From contig NZ_VLNR01000023.1 in NCBI RefSeq assembly GCF_007489275.1, positions 1 to 64,000 of the forward strand: a stretch of 64,000 bases of DNA, in the 5' to 3' direction. The notes under the pieces were generated by a model that was not told the DNA's origin, made no database searches, and was given only the letters and a program-made list of their open reading frames with translations. Both the position numbers and the translations under genes were made by a program. Shown piece by piece: positions 41,401-51,599 of the stretch (its first letter is position 1; every line of letters begins with the position of its first letter). The DNA is from Aquimarina algiphila. Its GTDB lineage: Bacteria > Bacteroidota > Bacteroidia > Flavobacteriales > Flavobacteriaceae.

Positions 41401-42999
41401 TTATAAATATTGATATGCTTGAGTGGTTAGAAATTCTTCAAATTCGTCTGAAGTAACTAGTTTAGCGAAAATCTGCACTGCATTTTGATAATTTTCTGTT
41501 TCAAAAAGTGAATCACCCACCTGGTTTTTGATAATATTAAGTTCATCTTCAAATAGCTTCTGAAACAATATGGTGTCAAATGTTCTTCCGTCGTCCAATA
41601 ACACTTCATTTTTTAGCCATTGCCATATCTGTGTTCGGCTAATCTCTGCTGTGGCAGCATCTTCCATGAGGTTGTATAGTGCAACTGCACCATTTCCGCC
41701 TAGCCAAGTAGCGATATAGTGAATTCCTACATTGATATTGTCGCGAATCCCTTTTTCTGTTATTGTGCCTTCTGGGATAGCTAAAAGATCACTTTCTGTA
41801 ATTTTCACATCATTTCGTTTCACATCCATTTGATTGGGGTTAGGCATATGTGTGTCAAACACGTTTAAAGCTAATTTCACCAATCCTGGATGTGCTACCC
41901 AAGTACCATCATGACCATTTTTTACTTCACGTTCTTTGTCTGCACGTACTTTTGTAAAAGCGATGGCATTTTTTTCTTCATCATCTTTAATGGGAATTTG
42001 TGCGGCCATACCTCCAATAGCAAGAATGTTTCTTTTGTGACATCTTTGGATAACCAGTTTGCTATAAGCATCCATAAAAGGGCTGGTCATGGTTACCTGT
42101 GATCGATCAGGAACCACAAAACCTTTGTGGTTTCTAAGTTTTTTAATATAGCTAAAGATGTAATCCCATCTTCCACAATTCAATCCAACAATGTGGTCTT
42201 TTAGTGCGTATATGATCTCATCTAATTGAAAACTTGCTGTTATAGTCTCTACAAGTACAGTTACTTTTACGGCTCCATGTTCGATGCCAAGATATTCTTC
42301 AGAAAAATCTATTACATCATTCCACCAGATAGCTTCAGTAAAATGCTCTAGTTTTGGAAGGTAGTAATAAGGTCCTGTGCCGTTTTCTCTTAATTGCTCA
42401 TTATTGTGAAACAAATACAATGCAAAATCAAAAAGAGAAGCACTCATTTGTTGTTCTTTTATTAAAAGGTGTTTTTCATTAAGATGTAGACCTCTGGGGC
42501 GTACAATTAATGTAGCAATCTTTTCTTTTAGTTGATATGTTTTATCCCTTTTTGGGTTATAAAACGAAATAGTTTTGTTGACGGCATCTTTAAGGTTTTT
42601 TTGTCCTTGAAGACAATTTTCCCAAAGAGGAGCATTACTGTCTTCAAAATCTGCCATGAACGTTTTGGCTCCAGAGTTTAAGGCGTTAATGACCATCTTT
42701 CTGTCTACAGGACCTGTGATCTCAACTCTACGATCTTGTAGATCAGAAGGGATTGGAGCTGCGGCCCATTCACTGTTACGAATTTCTTTTGTGTTTTCTG
42801 GAAAAGAAGGATACGTTCCCAGGTCAAACAACTGTTGCTGACACTCGCGATTTTTTAAAAGAGTTAATCGTTTTTCATTAAAACGATCTTGCAAAGCTTC
42901 TAAAAAGGTCAGCGCACCATCGGTTAAAATCTCAGGATGGTAATTTCTAACTTCTTTAGAGAAGCTAATTTTCTGACTAAGGTTTGTCTGTGTTTCCAT
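41401..42999 (-). CDS. aceB: Malate synthase A
   Basis: 532 residues from the ATG at 42999; a TTG eight codons upstream is less likely. It makes malate from glyoxylate and acetyl-CoA, the second step of the glyoxylate shunt. Family motifs are ALNSGAKTFMADFEDSNAP (acid cluster), LIVRPRGLHL, ETITASFQLDEIIYALKDHIVGLNCGRWDY and GKxHDG-like NGHDGTWVAHPGL. The length is typical of the A form. Isocitrate lyase is not intact nearby. A regulator gene is divergent, with a palindrome between. Confidence 0.95.
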   Translation of the reverse strand: METQTNLSQKISFSKEVRNYHPEILTDGALTFLEALQDRFNEKRLTLLKNRECQQQLFDLGTYPSFPENTKEIRNSEWAAAPIPSDLQDRRVEITGPVDRKMVINALNSGAKTFMADFEDSNAPLWENCLQGQKNLKDAVNKTISFYNPKRDKTYQLKEKIATLIVRPRGLHLNEKHLLIKEQQMSASLFDFALYLFHNNEQLRENGTGPYYYLPKLEHFTEAIWWNDVIDFSEEYLGIEHGAVKVTVLVETITASFQLDEIIYALKDHIVGLNCGRWDYIFSYIKKLRNHKGFVVPDRSQVTMTSPFMDAYSKLVIQRCHKRNILAIGGMAAQIPIKDDEEKNAIAFTKVRADKEREVKNGHDGTWVAHPGLVKLALNVFDTHMPNPNQMDVKRNDVKITESDLLAIPEGTITEKGIRDNINVGIHYIATWLGGNGAVALYNLMEDAATAEISRTQIWQWLKNEVLLDDGRTFDTILFQKLFEDELNIIKNQVGDSLFETENYQNAVQIFAKLVTSDEFEEFLTTQAYQYL

Positions 43000-43050
43000 A
43001 ACTATATCGTTTTGAGTGAACAATATTAAAAAAAAGTTTTTTATAAAACA

Positions 43051-43064
43051 AGCGAACGTTCGCT
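43051..43064. promoter_or_regulatory. Perfect 14-bp palindrome, candidate operator
   Basis: AGCGAACGTTCGCT is a perfect dyad centred between aceB (start 42999) and the divergent RamB/ScfR-like gene (start 43121). Its position, 52 bases from one start and 57 from the other, fits an operator for both. I infer it as the site of the regulator. Confidence 0.65.
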
Positions 43065-43107
43065 AAATGTGAATTTTTCCTTTTTTTAACAATTACGCAA
43101 AAATTGT

Positions 43108-43115
43108 TACTTTTG
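43108..43115 (+). promoter_or_regulatory. -7 box of a possibly leaderless promoter
   Basis: TACTTTTG fits TAnnTTTG and ends 5 bases before the ATG at 43121. Transcription starting at the usual distance would begin at or within a base or two of the start codon. No other early Met is available. Confidence 0.5.
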
Positions 43116-43120
43116 ATATT

Positions 43121-44602
43121 ATGGCAATAGCAGAAGAATATATTAGATTGATTTTTGGTCTGAAAATCAAGCAGATACGTACAGATAAGGATTTATCACT
43201 TTTTGGCTTATCTAAGTTATGTGGACTTTCTAAGTCGTATTTAAACGAGATAGAAAAAGGAAAAAAGTACCCTAAAACAGATAAAATTATCAAGCTTGCA
43301 GAAACATTAGATGTTCCTTATGATAGTTTGGTTTCTTTAAAATTAGATAAAAATCTGGCTCCAATCGGTGAAATTTTACAATCTGGAATTTTAGATGAAA
43401 TCCCTTTGGAGTTATTTGGGATACAACAAAGTGATTTGATTGATATCATTGCAAATGCACCTTCTAAGGTAAATGCTTTTATAAGTACAATTATAGAGAT
43501 TGCTCAACATTATAATATGAGTCGTGAAGGCTTTTATCTAGCTTCGTTAAGATCATATCAGGAAGCGCATAACAATTTTTTTAAAGATTTAGAAGATAAA
43601 GCTATACGTTGTGCTAATTCGTATCAATTAGATCTAACCGGAAAAATATCATCTGTAGAGTTAGAAGAAATCCTGAAGGAAGAATACGGGTATACTATTA
43701 ATGTTGAAGGTATTCCCAGGGAAGAGGAATTGGATAACTTAAGGTCGGTATTTGTACCGTCAACAAAAACACTTTTATTGTCTGATCGGGTAGATGAGGC
43801 GCAGAAAACATTTATCTATGCTAAGGAATTGGGGTATCAATATCTTAATATTAAAGAAAGGCCTTATACTTTTTCATGGATACGATATGATAATTTTGAA
43901 GAGGTATTACATAATTTTTATGCATCTTATTTTGCAGGAGCACTAATTATTCCCAGAACTCATCTTAAAGATCATCTCAAAAATCTTTTTGCAATGAAGC
44001 GGTTTTCCGAAAAAGCTTTTCATAAAATTATAAACTTATATAATGCTTCTCCTGAATCTTTTTATCAACGTCTGACTAACATCTTACCAAAAGATTTTGG
44101 GATGCAGAATGTGTTCTTTCTTCGGTTCACACATAAACTTGGTGTAGAAAAATTTAACTTGGTTAAAGAACTCCATATTACTCATCAGCAACAACCACAC
44201 GCGAATGAAGTTAATGAACATTATTGCAGACGATGGATGGCAATAAAGACATTGCAGCGTACAGCTAATGAAGGGATCGATTATGCTTTTAATATTCAGA
44301 TTTCGGATTATGCTGATACAGATCAGCAATATTTGGTGTTTACTTCTGCAACAAAAGACCCATTTAGAAAAGATTATTACCGTAGTATCGGAATAGGGTT
44401 TTTGATTTCTTCTGCATTAGAAAAAAAGATCAGTTTTGTTAATGATAATAAAATTCCTAAAGTGAAAGTTGGAGTCACCTGTGAGTCTTGTTCATTATTA
44501 GATTGTGAAGTTAGAATGGCACCTCCAAAACGATTAATAGCCAAGGAGAAACATAAGAAAACTGCAGTGTTAGTTGCTGATATTATGAAACAATATTCTT
44601 GA
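43121..44602 (+). CDS. RamB/ScfR-type regulator (HTH, IrrE-like, DUF2083)
   Basis: 493 residues. An XRE-type HTH (about 12-65: LGLSKSYLNEIEKGKKYPKT-like region) is followed by a region like ImmA/IrrE (about 215-330) in which the HExxH zinc motif is lost (AKELGYQYLN). The C-terminal DUF2083 domain is closed by VTCESCSLLDCEVRMAPPKR, the Cys motif of short-chain acyl-CoA regulators. RamB, in Corynebacterium, controls acetate and glyoxylate genes, and aceB is divergent here. Acyl-CoA sensing is inferred from the family. Confidence 0.88.
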   Translation: MAIAEEYIRLIFGLKIKQIRTDKDLSLFGLSKLCGLSKSYLNEIEKGKKYPKTDKIIKLAETLDVPYDSLVSLKLDKNLAPIGEILQSGILDEIPLELFGIQQSDLIDIIANAPSKVNAFISTIIEIAQHYNMSREGFYLASLRSYQEAHNNFFKDLEDKAIRCANSYQLDLTGKISSVELEEILKEEYGYTINVEGIPREEELDNLRSVFVPSTKTLLLSDRVDEAQKTFIYAKELGYQYLNIKERPYTFSWIRYDNFEEVLHNFYASYFAGALIIPRTHLKDHLKNLFAMKRFSEKAFHKIINLYNASPESFYQRLTNILPKDFGMQNVFFLRFTHKLGVEKFNLVKELHITHQQQPHANEVNEHYCRRWMAIKTLQRTANEGIDYAFNIQISDYADTDQQYLVFTSATKDPFRKDYYRSIGIGFLISSALEKKISFVNDNKIPKVKVGVTCESCSLLDCEVRMAPPKRLIAKEKHKKTAVLVADIMKQYS

Positions 44603-44636
44603 TTACTTTAGTATAATAATTACTACTAAAAAAAGA

Positions 44637-44670
44637 AAACCCATCTTGAAAAATCAAGATGGGTTTTACT
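44637..44670. terminator. Bidirectional terminator between the RamB-like gene and groEL
   Basis: A 13-bp stem (AAACCCATCTTGA and TCAAGATGGGTTT) with a four-A loop, flanked by A and T runs, between converging genes. Confidence 0.9.
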
Positions 44671-44732
44671 ATTATTCTAGCAGCTGCTTATATTCGCAAA
44701 CTGGCTTAATTATTATCTATGGCGATTTGCCA

Positions 44733-46379
<1,647 letters not shown>

Positions 46380-46457
46380 TTATTTTTTATTTCTGTGAAA
46401 ACAGAAATCTTTAGAATTAAAGTTTAAATTATTTTATAAGGATTAATTACCTTCTCT

Positions 46458-46733
46458 TTATACGATGGCAAGGATATCATCCTCACGCATAATTAGATAA
46501 TCTTTTCCATCTAATTTTAATTCTGTACCTGCATATTTACCATAAAGTACGGTGTCACCAACTTTAACGGTCATGTCGTGGTCTTTTTTTCCACCACCTA
46601 CAGCAGCTACTTTACCTTTTTGTTGTTTCTCCTGGGCAGAATCAGGAATGAATAATCCAGATGCTGTTTGTGTTTCAGCAGGAAGTGGTTCTACAACTAC
46701 GCGATCTGAAAGAGGTTTAATATTTACTCCCAT
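46458..46733 (-). CDS. groS: Co-chaperonin GroES
   Basis: 91 residues of Cpn10: [32 protein letters not shown], with a mobile loop before [11 protein letters not shown], and [19 protein letters not shown] at the end. It caps GroEL. It is the main copy, paired with groEL, in contrast to the orphan paralogue at 24002. An interrupted palindrome lies upstream at 46795-46809. Confidence 0.97.
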   Translation of the reverse strand: MGVNIKPLSDRVVVEPLPAETQTASGLFIPDSAQEKQQKGKVAAVGGGKKDHDMTVKVGDTVLYGKYAGTELKLDGKDYLIMREDDILAIV

Positions 46734-46794
46734 TATGATTAGTTTTTATTATTAAAATTAAAATGAAATATTCGAAGCTTTTATTTCAGAAATT

Positions 46795-46809
46795 ATGCCA
46801 TCAAGGCAT
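46795..46809. promoter_or_regulatory. Interrupted palindrome in the groESL promoter region
   Basis: ATGCC-ATCAA-GGCAT is a five-base perfect dyad 62 bases upstream of groES. On the minus strand a TTTG lies ahead of it and TAATTTCT behind it, about 20 bases apart, so it would sit in the promoter spacer. A role as a heat-shock operator is speculative. Confidence 0.35.
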
Positions 46810-46828
46810 TACTGACAAATTGAAACAA

Positions 46829-46866
46829 AAAATGCCGACTGTATGACAAGTCGGCATTTTTTTTAA
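46829..46866. terminator. Bidirectional terminator between secG and groES
   Basis: AATGCCGACT (46831-46840) pairs with AGTCGGCATT (46849-46858), with A and T runs on both sides. It ends secG before groESL, so groES needs its own promoter. Confidence 0.88.
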
Positions 46867-46881
46867 TTATTTTTTAAGATG

Positions 46882-47211
46882 TTACTCTTTGTTGTCATCT
46901 TGAGTAGCAGGAGGAGTTACAGGTGTCTCTACCTGAACATCATCTGTATTTACTTTTGAATCCTGAATAGCACTATCACCCATTAAATCAATATTAGATA
47001 ATAAGATTAATACTAATAATAATGTTGCTAAAGTCCAGGTACTTTTATCTAAAAAGTCAGTGGTTTTCTTTACCCCACCTAATTGTTGAGTTCCTCCGCC
47101 TCCAAAAGAAGAAGATAATCCACCTCCTTTAGGGTTTTGTACCATAATTACTACAACGAGTAAAAATGATACTATGACGATTAATATTAAAAAGATTGAA
47201 AACGTTGTCAT
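46882..47211 (-). CDS. secG: Preprotein translocase subunit SecG
   Basis: 109 residues with two membrane helices (TFSIFLILIVIVSFLLVVVIM and TWTLATLLLVLILLSNI) separated by the Gly-rich QNPKGGGLSSSFGGGGTQQLGG loop. It assists SecYE in protein export. The Thr/Pro/Glu-rich tail is longer than in E. coli, as is usual in this phylum. It is co-directional with the TPR gene upstream. Confidence 0.92.
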   Translation of the reverse strand: MTTFSIFLILIVIVSFLLVVVIMVQNPKGGGLSSSFGGGGTQQLGGVKKTTDFLDKSTWTLATLLLVLILLSNIDLMGDSAIQDSKVNTDDVQVETPVTPPATQDDNKE

Positions 47212-47226
47212 TGCTATTATATATTG

Positions 47227-48180
47227 TTATTTATTTTCTTGTAATTTCTTGATGGCTCGAATTTGGTCTGCAAAGAAACCACTTTTTTCGGGATTTTTCA
47301 AAATTAATATGTTATATGCTTGAATTGCTTTTTTAAAGTTTTTTTGAGCAAGATATACTCTCGCCAAAGTTTCGGTCATCAACTCATCTGTAGGTAACGT
47401 TCTTTCTTTGGCCAAATTGCGTGAAGGAGTATTTTTTGCGGCAGGTTGTATTTTTGGATTATTTGCGATAAACTCATCAATAAGATTAAATTTATCCTTT
47501 TGCCCCAGGGTTTGAATAGGTTTCTTTTCCTCGGTTTTGGATGTTAGAGTTTCAGATTCTCCCTCAGTTTTTCTATCAATAGGTGGTATCGAAGTTAGTT
47601 TAAGCCATTCTGCAAAAGAATGTGTTTCTTTTGTATTGAAGTCAAGAGGTTTGTCAATTTGTAATGTCTCTTGTGGAGTCTTGGTATTATCGTTTTTCTG
47701 TTGATCTTTTTCTGTTGATAAAGGTGTTTCAGGTGCTATAGTCTCAAGCTCCTTAAGGGTACTGCTTTCTTTTCTTTTTGCAAATAATGCTGGATCTAAT
47801 ACATCTTCAGCTTCTTTCATTTTCATTCGCACAGCATCATCCATCGCAATTCTAGGTAATGTCTTTATTTCTTGAGCATCTACAACATGGATATCAGATC
47901 TATCCTTCTTTTTTGTCTCTTCTTGCACTTCTGAATTTTCATTAAAGAGATTAGAAGTTATAAAATCAAATAATATACTGCGATCAGTTGTGTATGCTGC
48001 AGTTGTTTTGAGTTCTTGATTGTATCTAAAACTTTCTTGGTTTTTTAAACCTTTTAAAAATAAAGATCTTGCCGATTGGAAATAGGGAAATGCTCTGATG
48101 ATTTTTTCCAGAGAATTTGTCTGCTCTTTGCTTAATTGAGCAGGATTCTGAAGCAAGTATGTAAGTTCTTTAGTATTCAA
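47227..48180 (-). CDS. TPR-like protein with TTG start
   Basis: 317 residues. It begins at TTG (48180), since in-frame stops lie two codons upstream and no ATG follows until about residue 114. The N-terminal helical region ends in PAQLSKEQTNSLEKIIRAFPYFQSAR. A disordered linker rich in K, T and E (about 95-240) and a C-terminal TPR-like pair (ETLARVYLAQKNFKKAIQAYNILILKNPEKSGFFADQI) follow. There is no signal peptide. It is conserved between lptE and secG in relatives, so an envelope-linked role is inferred. Confidence 0.8.
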   Translation of the reverse strand: MNTKELTYLLQNPAQLSKEQTNSLEKIIRAFPYFQSARSLFLKGLKNQESFRYNQELKTTAAYTTDRSILFDFITSNLFNENSEVQEETKKKDRSDIHVVDAQEIKTLPRIAMDDAVRMKMKEAEDVLDPALFAKRKESSTLKELETIAPETPLSTEKDQQKNDNTKTPQETLQIDKPLDFNTKETHSFAEWLKLTSIPPIDRKTEGESETLTSKTEEKKPIQTLGQKDKFNLIDEFIANNPKIQPAAKNTPSRNLAKERTLPTDELMTETLARVYLAQKNFKKAIQAYNILILKNPEKSGFFADQIRAIKKLQENK

Positions 48181-48201
48181 GTATTTCTAGTTATAATGTA
48201 T

Positions 48202-48708
48202 TTACCACCTCGCTAAAGTAGCATTAAATATATCCTGTGTAATCCTTTCATAGATGATTTGTAGTGCTTCTGCTCTTACTGTGTTTTCTGATGAAGCAGC
48301 AGGGTAGTCAAAGAAGAATGAAAAGCGTTGTTCTAAATCTTGTTCGGGATCTTTTGCATCATAAAACCTTACGTTTACTGCAATAGTAAGGCGGTTTTGA
48401 GCTGCTGTTATATTTGATGTTGCAGTATTAGGTGCAACATAATCTTGTACGATTTCGCCTTCATATACAATATCACCTCCAGATGTTGTTAAACTAAGAT
48501 TGGTTTGGTTTAGTATTAAATCTTGTAATTGATTGGTGAATTCTTGATCTGCTCCCGGGAACACTCTGGGAGCTTGATTTTGGAAAAAATTAACCTGAAA
48601 GGTTTTGGTTTCAGGATTAAGAGATATTCCGCTAAAAGAATAAACTCCGCATCCTTGTATTAAGATTAATATACTTACTGTGGCTATGATATATTTTAGT
48701 TTACTCAT
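48202..48708 (-). CDS. lptE: LPS-assembly lipoprotein LptE
   Basis: 168 residues. The lipoprotein signal (ILILIQGCGVYSFSG, Cys near residue 21) and GISLNPETKTFQVNFFQNQAP match the Bacteroidota LptE family. LptE plugs LptD in the outer membrane and helps deliver LPS. It is 4 bases downstream of the sigma-54 activator stop, pointing to coupled expression. Confidence 0.85.
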   Translation of the reverse strand: MSKLKYIIATVSILILIQGCGVYSFSGISLNPETKTFQVNFFQNQAPRVFPGADQEFTNQLQDLILNQTNLSLTTSGGDIVYEGEIVQDYVAPNTATSNITAAQNRLTIAVNVRFYDAKDPEQDLEQRFSFFFDYPAASSENTVRAEALQIIYERITQDIFNATLARW

Positions 48709-48712
48709 TATT

Positions 48713-49978
48713 TTATAAATCGTATTGTTTGATTTTGCGGTATAAAGTACGTTCGCTTATTCCTAATTCTTCTGCTGCAGCTTTACGTTTTCCTCTATGA
48801 CGCTCTAGTGATTTTTTTATTAATTCTAGTTCTTTGTCATGAAGCGATAACGTTTCTTCTTCCTCTATTTCTTCAGCAAAATGATATTTGTCATCTTCTT
48901 TTACAGGGGTTGATGGTGCGTTTATATGCAATACCTCTGTAGAGGTTGCCGGTACGGGTGCTTCAAAATGAGTGTCTTCTTTTTCTTCTTCTTTACGGTA
49001 AATTTTTTGAATCAACCCTTCATTATCCTTTTGTACCTGTTGTGTATTGCCACTTTGCATCAGCTCCATAGTTAACTTCTTAAGGTCATTAAGATCACCT
49101 TTCATGTCAAAAAGGACTTTATATAAAATTTCCCTTTCATTGCTGAAATCACTGTCCTTTTTTTCTGAAGAGATAACCGCTGGTAAATTACTCCCAATGT
49201 TAGGTAGATAACTATGTAATGTAACTGCGGTTATAGCCCTGTTTTGTTCAAGGACTGAAATTTGTTCTGCAATGTTGCGCAATTGCCTAATGTTACCACT
49301 CCAATGATATTTTTCTAATAATACAACGGCATCATCACTTAAGCGTATGGTGGGCATTTTGTATTTGGTAGCAAAATCAGAAGCAAATTTTCTAAATAGT
49401 AAATGGATGTCATCTTTGCGATCTCTTAGAGGGGGGAGAAGAATTTCTACTGTGCTAAGGCGATAGTATAAATCTTCTCTAAATTTTTCTTTTTTTATAG
49501 CTTCAAACATGTTTACATTGGTAGCGGCGACAATACGAACGTCTGTCTTTTGAACTTTTGAAGATCCAACTTTAATAAATTCACCATTTTCTAAAACTCT
49601 AAGTAATCTCACTTGAGTAGTAAGAGGCAATTCTCCTACTTCGTCTAAAAAAATGGTTCCGCCATCGGCTACTTCAAAATACCCATTTCGAGTTTGAGTA
49701 GCTCCTGTAAAGGCTCCTTTTTCGTGGCCAAAAAGTTCACTGTCTATTGTTCCCTCTGGTATTGCTCCGCAATTTACGGCAATGTATTTGCCGTGTTTAC
49801 GATGAGAAAGAGAATGTATGATTTTGGGAATACTTTCTTTACCTACCCCGCTTTCTCCGGTAACTAAAACAGAAATATCTGTAGGAGCCACTTGAATCGC
49901 TTTTTCTACCGCGCGATTTAGTTTAGGGTCGTTTCCTATAATTCCGAATCGTTGTTTTATGGCTTGAATTGATTCCAT
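48713..49978 (-). CDS. Sigma-54-dependent transcriptional activator
   Basis: 421 residues. The AAA+ domain (about 1-240) starts almost at the N-terminus, with no receiver or sensor domain: Walker A TGESGVGKES, the sigma-54 contact GAFTGA, Walker B FLDEVGEL. A linker rich in charged residues follows. A Fis-type HTH closes the chain (KRKAAAEELGISERTLYRKIKQYDL, about 395-421). It would activate RpoN promoters. The lack of a sensor suggests control by its own level or a partner. It sits between miaB and lptE. Confidence 0.88.
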   Translation of the reverse strand: MESIQAIKQRFGIIGNDPKLNRAVEKAIQVAPTDISVLVTGESGVGKESIPKIIHSLSHRKHGKYIAVNCGAIPEGTIDSELFGHEKGAFTGATQTRNGYFEVADGGTIFLDEVGELPLTTQVRLLRVLENGEFIKVGSSKVQKTDVRIVAATNVNMFEAIKKEKFREDLYYRLSTVEILLPPLRDRKDDIHLLFRKFASDFATKYKMPTIRLSDDAVVLLEKYHWSGNIRQLRNIAEQISVLEQNRAITAVTLHSYLPNIGSNLPAVISSEKKDSDFSNEREILYKVLFDMKGDLNDLKKLTMELMQSGNTQQVQKDNEGLIQKIYRKEEEKEDTHFEAPVPATSTEVLHINAPSTPVKEDDKYHFAEEIEEEETLSLHDKELELIKKSLERHRGKRKAAAEELGISERTLYRKIKQYDL

Positions 49979-50021
49979 TTATTGTAAACTGTTATTTTTT
50001 TTAATTTTTTGTATTGAAGAA

Positions 50022-51467
50022 TTAGTTATTATCTGAATATCCAATAGCTTCGCCAAGTAAAGTTGCACTGGTACATTCGTTAATTTTTACCATTACAAAA
50101 TCTCCAATTTTATAATCTTTCTTTGGAAAAATAGCGACGATATTTTTTGTCGTTCTCCCGCTCCAATGCAGATCAGATTTTTTAGATTCTTTTTCAATTA
50201 ATACTTCAAAAGTTTGTCCGATATAACTCTGGTGCCTGTAAGCGCAGTGTGTTCGTTGTAATGCGATAACTTCTGCAAGCCTTCGTTTTTTTACATCTTC
50301 TGGGACATCATCCTCTAATTTGCGTGCCGCAAGAGTCCCTGGTCTTTCAGAATACGCATACATGTATCCATGTTCATATTTTACATGTTCTAATAAGGAT
50401 AAAGTGTCTTGGTGGTCTTGCTCGGTTTCTGTAGGAAAACCGATAATCATATCTTGAGTGATGGCACAATCAGGAATTATTCTCTTAATATTGTCAACTA
50501 AATCCATATATTCCTGACGAGTATGGAGGCGATTCATTTCTTTTAAAATACGATCACTTCCACTTTGTATAGGAAGATGTATGTGTTTGCAAATATTTTT
50601 GTGTTTTGCCATGACTTTGATTACATCTAAAGTCATGTCCTGCGGATTTGAAGTCGAGAAGCGAATACGTAGTTTAGGATATTTCTCTGCTACCATGTCA
50701 AGAAGTTTTGAGAAATCTACTGAGGTCGCTTTCTGAAAATCACTAGCCTTTTCAAAATCTTTTTTGAGACCACCACCATACCATAAATAACTATCTACGT
50801 TCTGACCTAATAATGTAATTTCTTTAAATTTTTTAAGAACTAGATCGTCAATTTCTTCAAGAATACTCTGCGGATCACGGCTTCGTTCTCTACCTCTTGT
50901 AAAGGGGACAACACAAAATGTACACATGTTGTCACAACCTCGGGTTATAGAAACAAAGGCAGATACGCCATTACTTTGTAGTCTTACAGGAGAAATATCT
51001 CCATAGGTTTCTTCTTTAGAAAGAACAACATTTACAGCATTACGTCCGGCATCAACTTCTTCTATTAAATTAGGAAGATCTTTGTATGCATCAGGTCCAA
51101 CAACAAGATCAACAATTTTTTCTTCTTCAAGGAATTTACTTTTCAGACGTTCTGCCATACATCCAAGAACTCCCACTTTCATTCCTGGATTGATTCTCTT
51201 TACTGCATTATATTTTTCTAATCGTTTTCTAACAGTTAGCTCGGCTTTTTCTCGTATAGAACAAGTGTTTACCAAGACCAAATCGGCATCTTCAAGATTT
51301 TGTGTTGTGTTAAAACCTTCTTTTGCCAAGATAGAAGCAACGATCTCACTATCGCTAAAATTCATCTGACAACCGTAGCTTTCTATAAAAAGCTTGCGCT
51401 GATTTTCTTTGTTCTGTTCAAGAGCAAGTGGTTGTCCCTGTATACTTTCGTCAATAATCTTCTCCAT
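50022..51467 (-). CDS. miaB: tRNA-2-methylthio-N6-dimethylallyladenosine synthase
   Basis: 481 residues from the ATG at 51467; the frame is open further upstream. It adds a methylthio group to i6A37 in tRNAs. The N-terminal UPF0004 domain has FIESYGCQMNFSDSE, CSIREKAE and GVLGCMAERLK cysteines. The radical-SAM motif is GCDNMCTFCVVPFTRG (CxxxCxxC). A TRAM domain ends the protein (about 415-478, YIGQTFEVLIEKESKKSD). Motif content and length match MiaB. Confidence 0.95.
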   Translation of the reverse strand: MEKIIDESIQGQPLALEQNKENQRKLFIESYGCQMNFSDSEIVASILAKEGFNTTQNLEDADLVLVNTCSIREKAELTVRKRLEKYNAVKRINPGMKVGVLGCMAERLKSKFLEEEKIVDLVVGPDAYKDLPNLIEEVDAGRNAVNVVLSKEETYGDISPVRLQSNGVSAFVSITRGCDNMCTFCVVPFTRGRERSRDPQSILEEIDDLVLKKFKEITLLGQNVDSYLWYGGGLKKDFEKASDFQKATSVDFSKLLDMVAEKYPKLRIRFSTSNPQDMTLDVIKVMAKHKNICKHIHLPIQSGSDRILKEMNRLHTRQEYMDLVDNIKRIIPDCAITQDMIIGFPTETEQDHQDTLSLLEHVKYEHGYMYAYSERPGTLAARKLEDDVPEDVKKRRLAEVIALQRTHCAYRHQSYIGQTFEVLIEKESKKSDLHWSGRTTKNIVAIFPKKDYKIGDFVMVKINECTSATLLGEAIGYSDNN

Positions 51468-51599
51468 AAAAAATAATTCCTTACTGATTGGGGTCAAATA
51501 GTGTGCAAAGATACTTTTTAATACGATTTGTGACAAAGTGGCAGGGGTTTATTTTGTAAAAAATCTATATTTGATCACTTCAATCAATAAAATATAACT

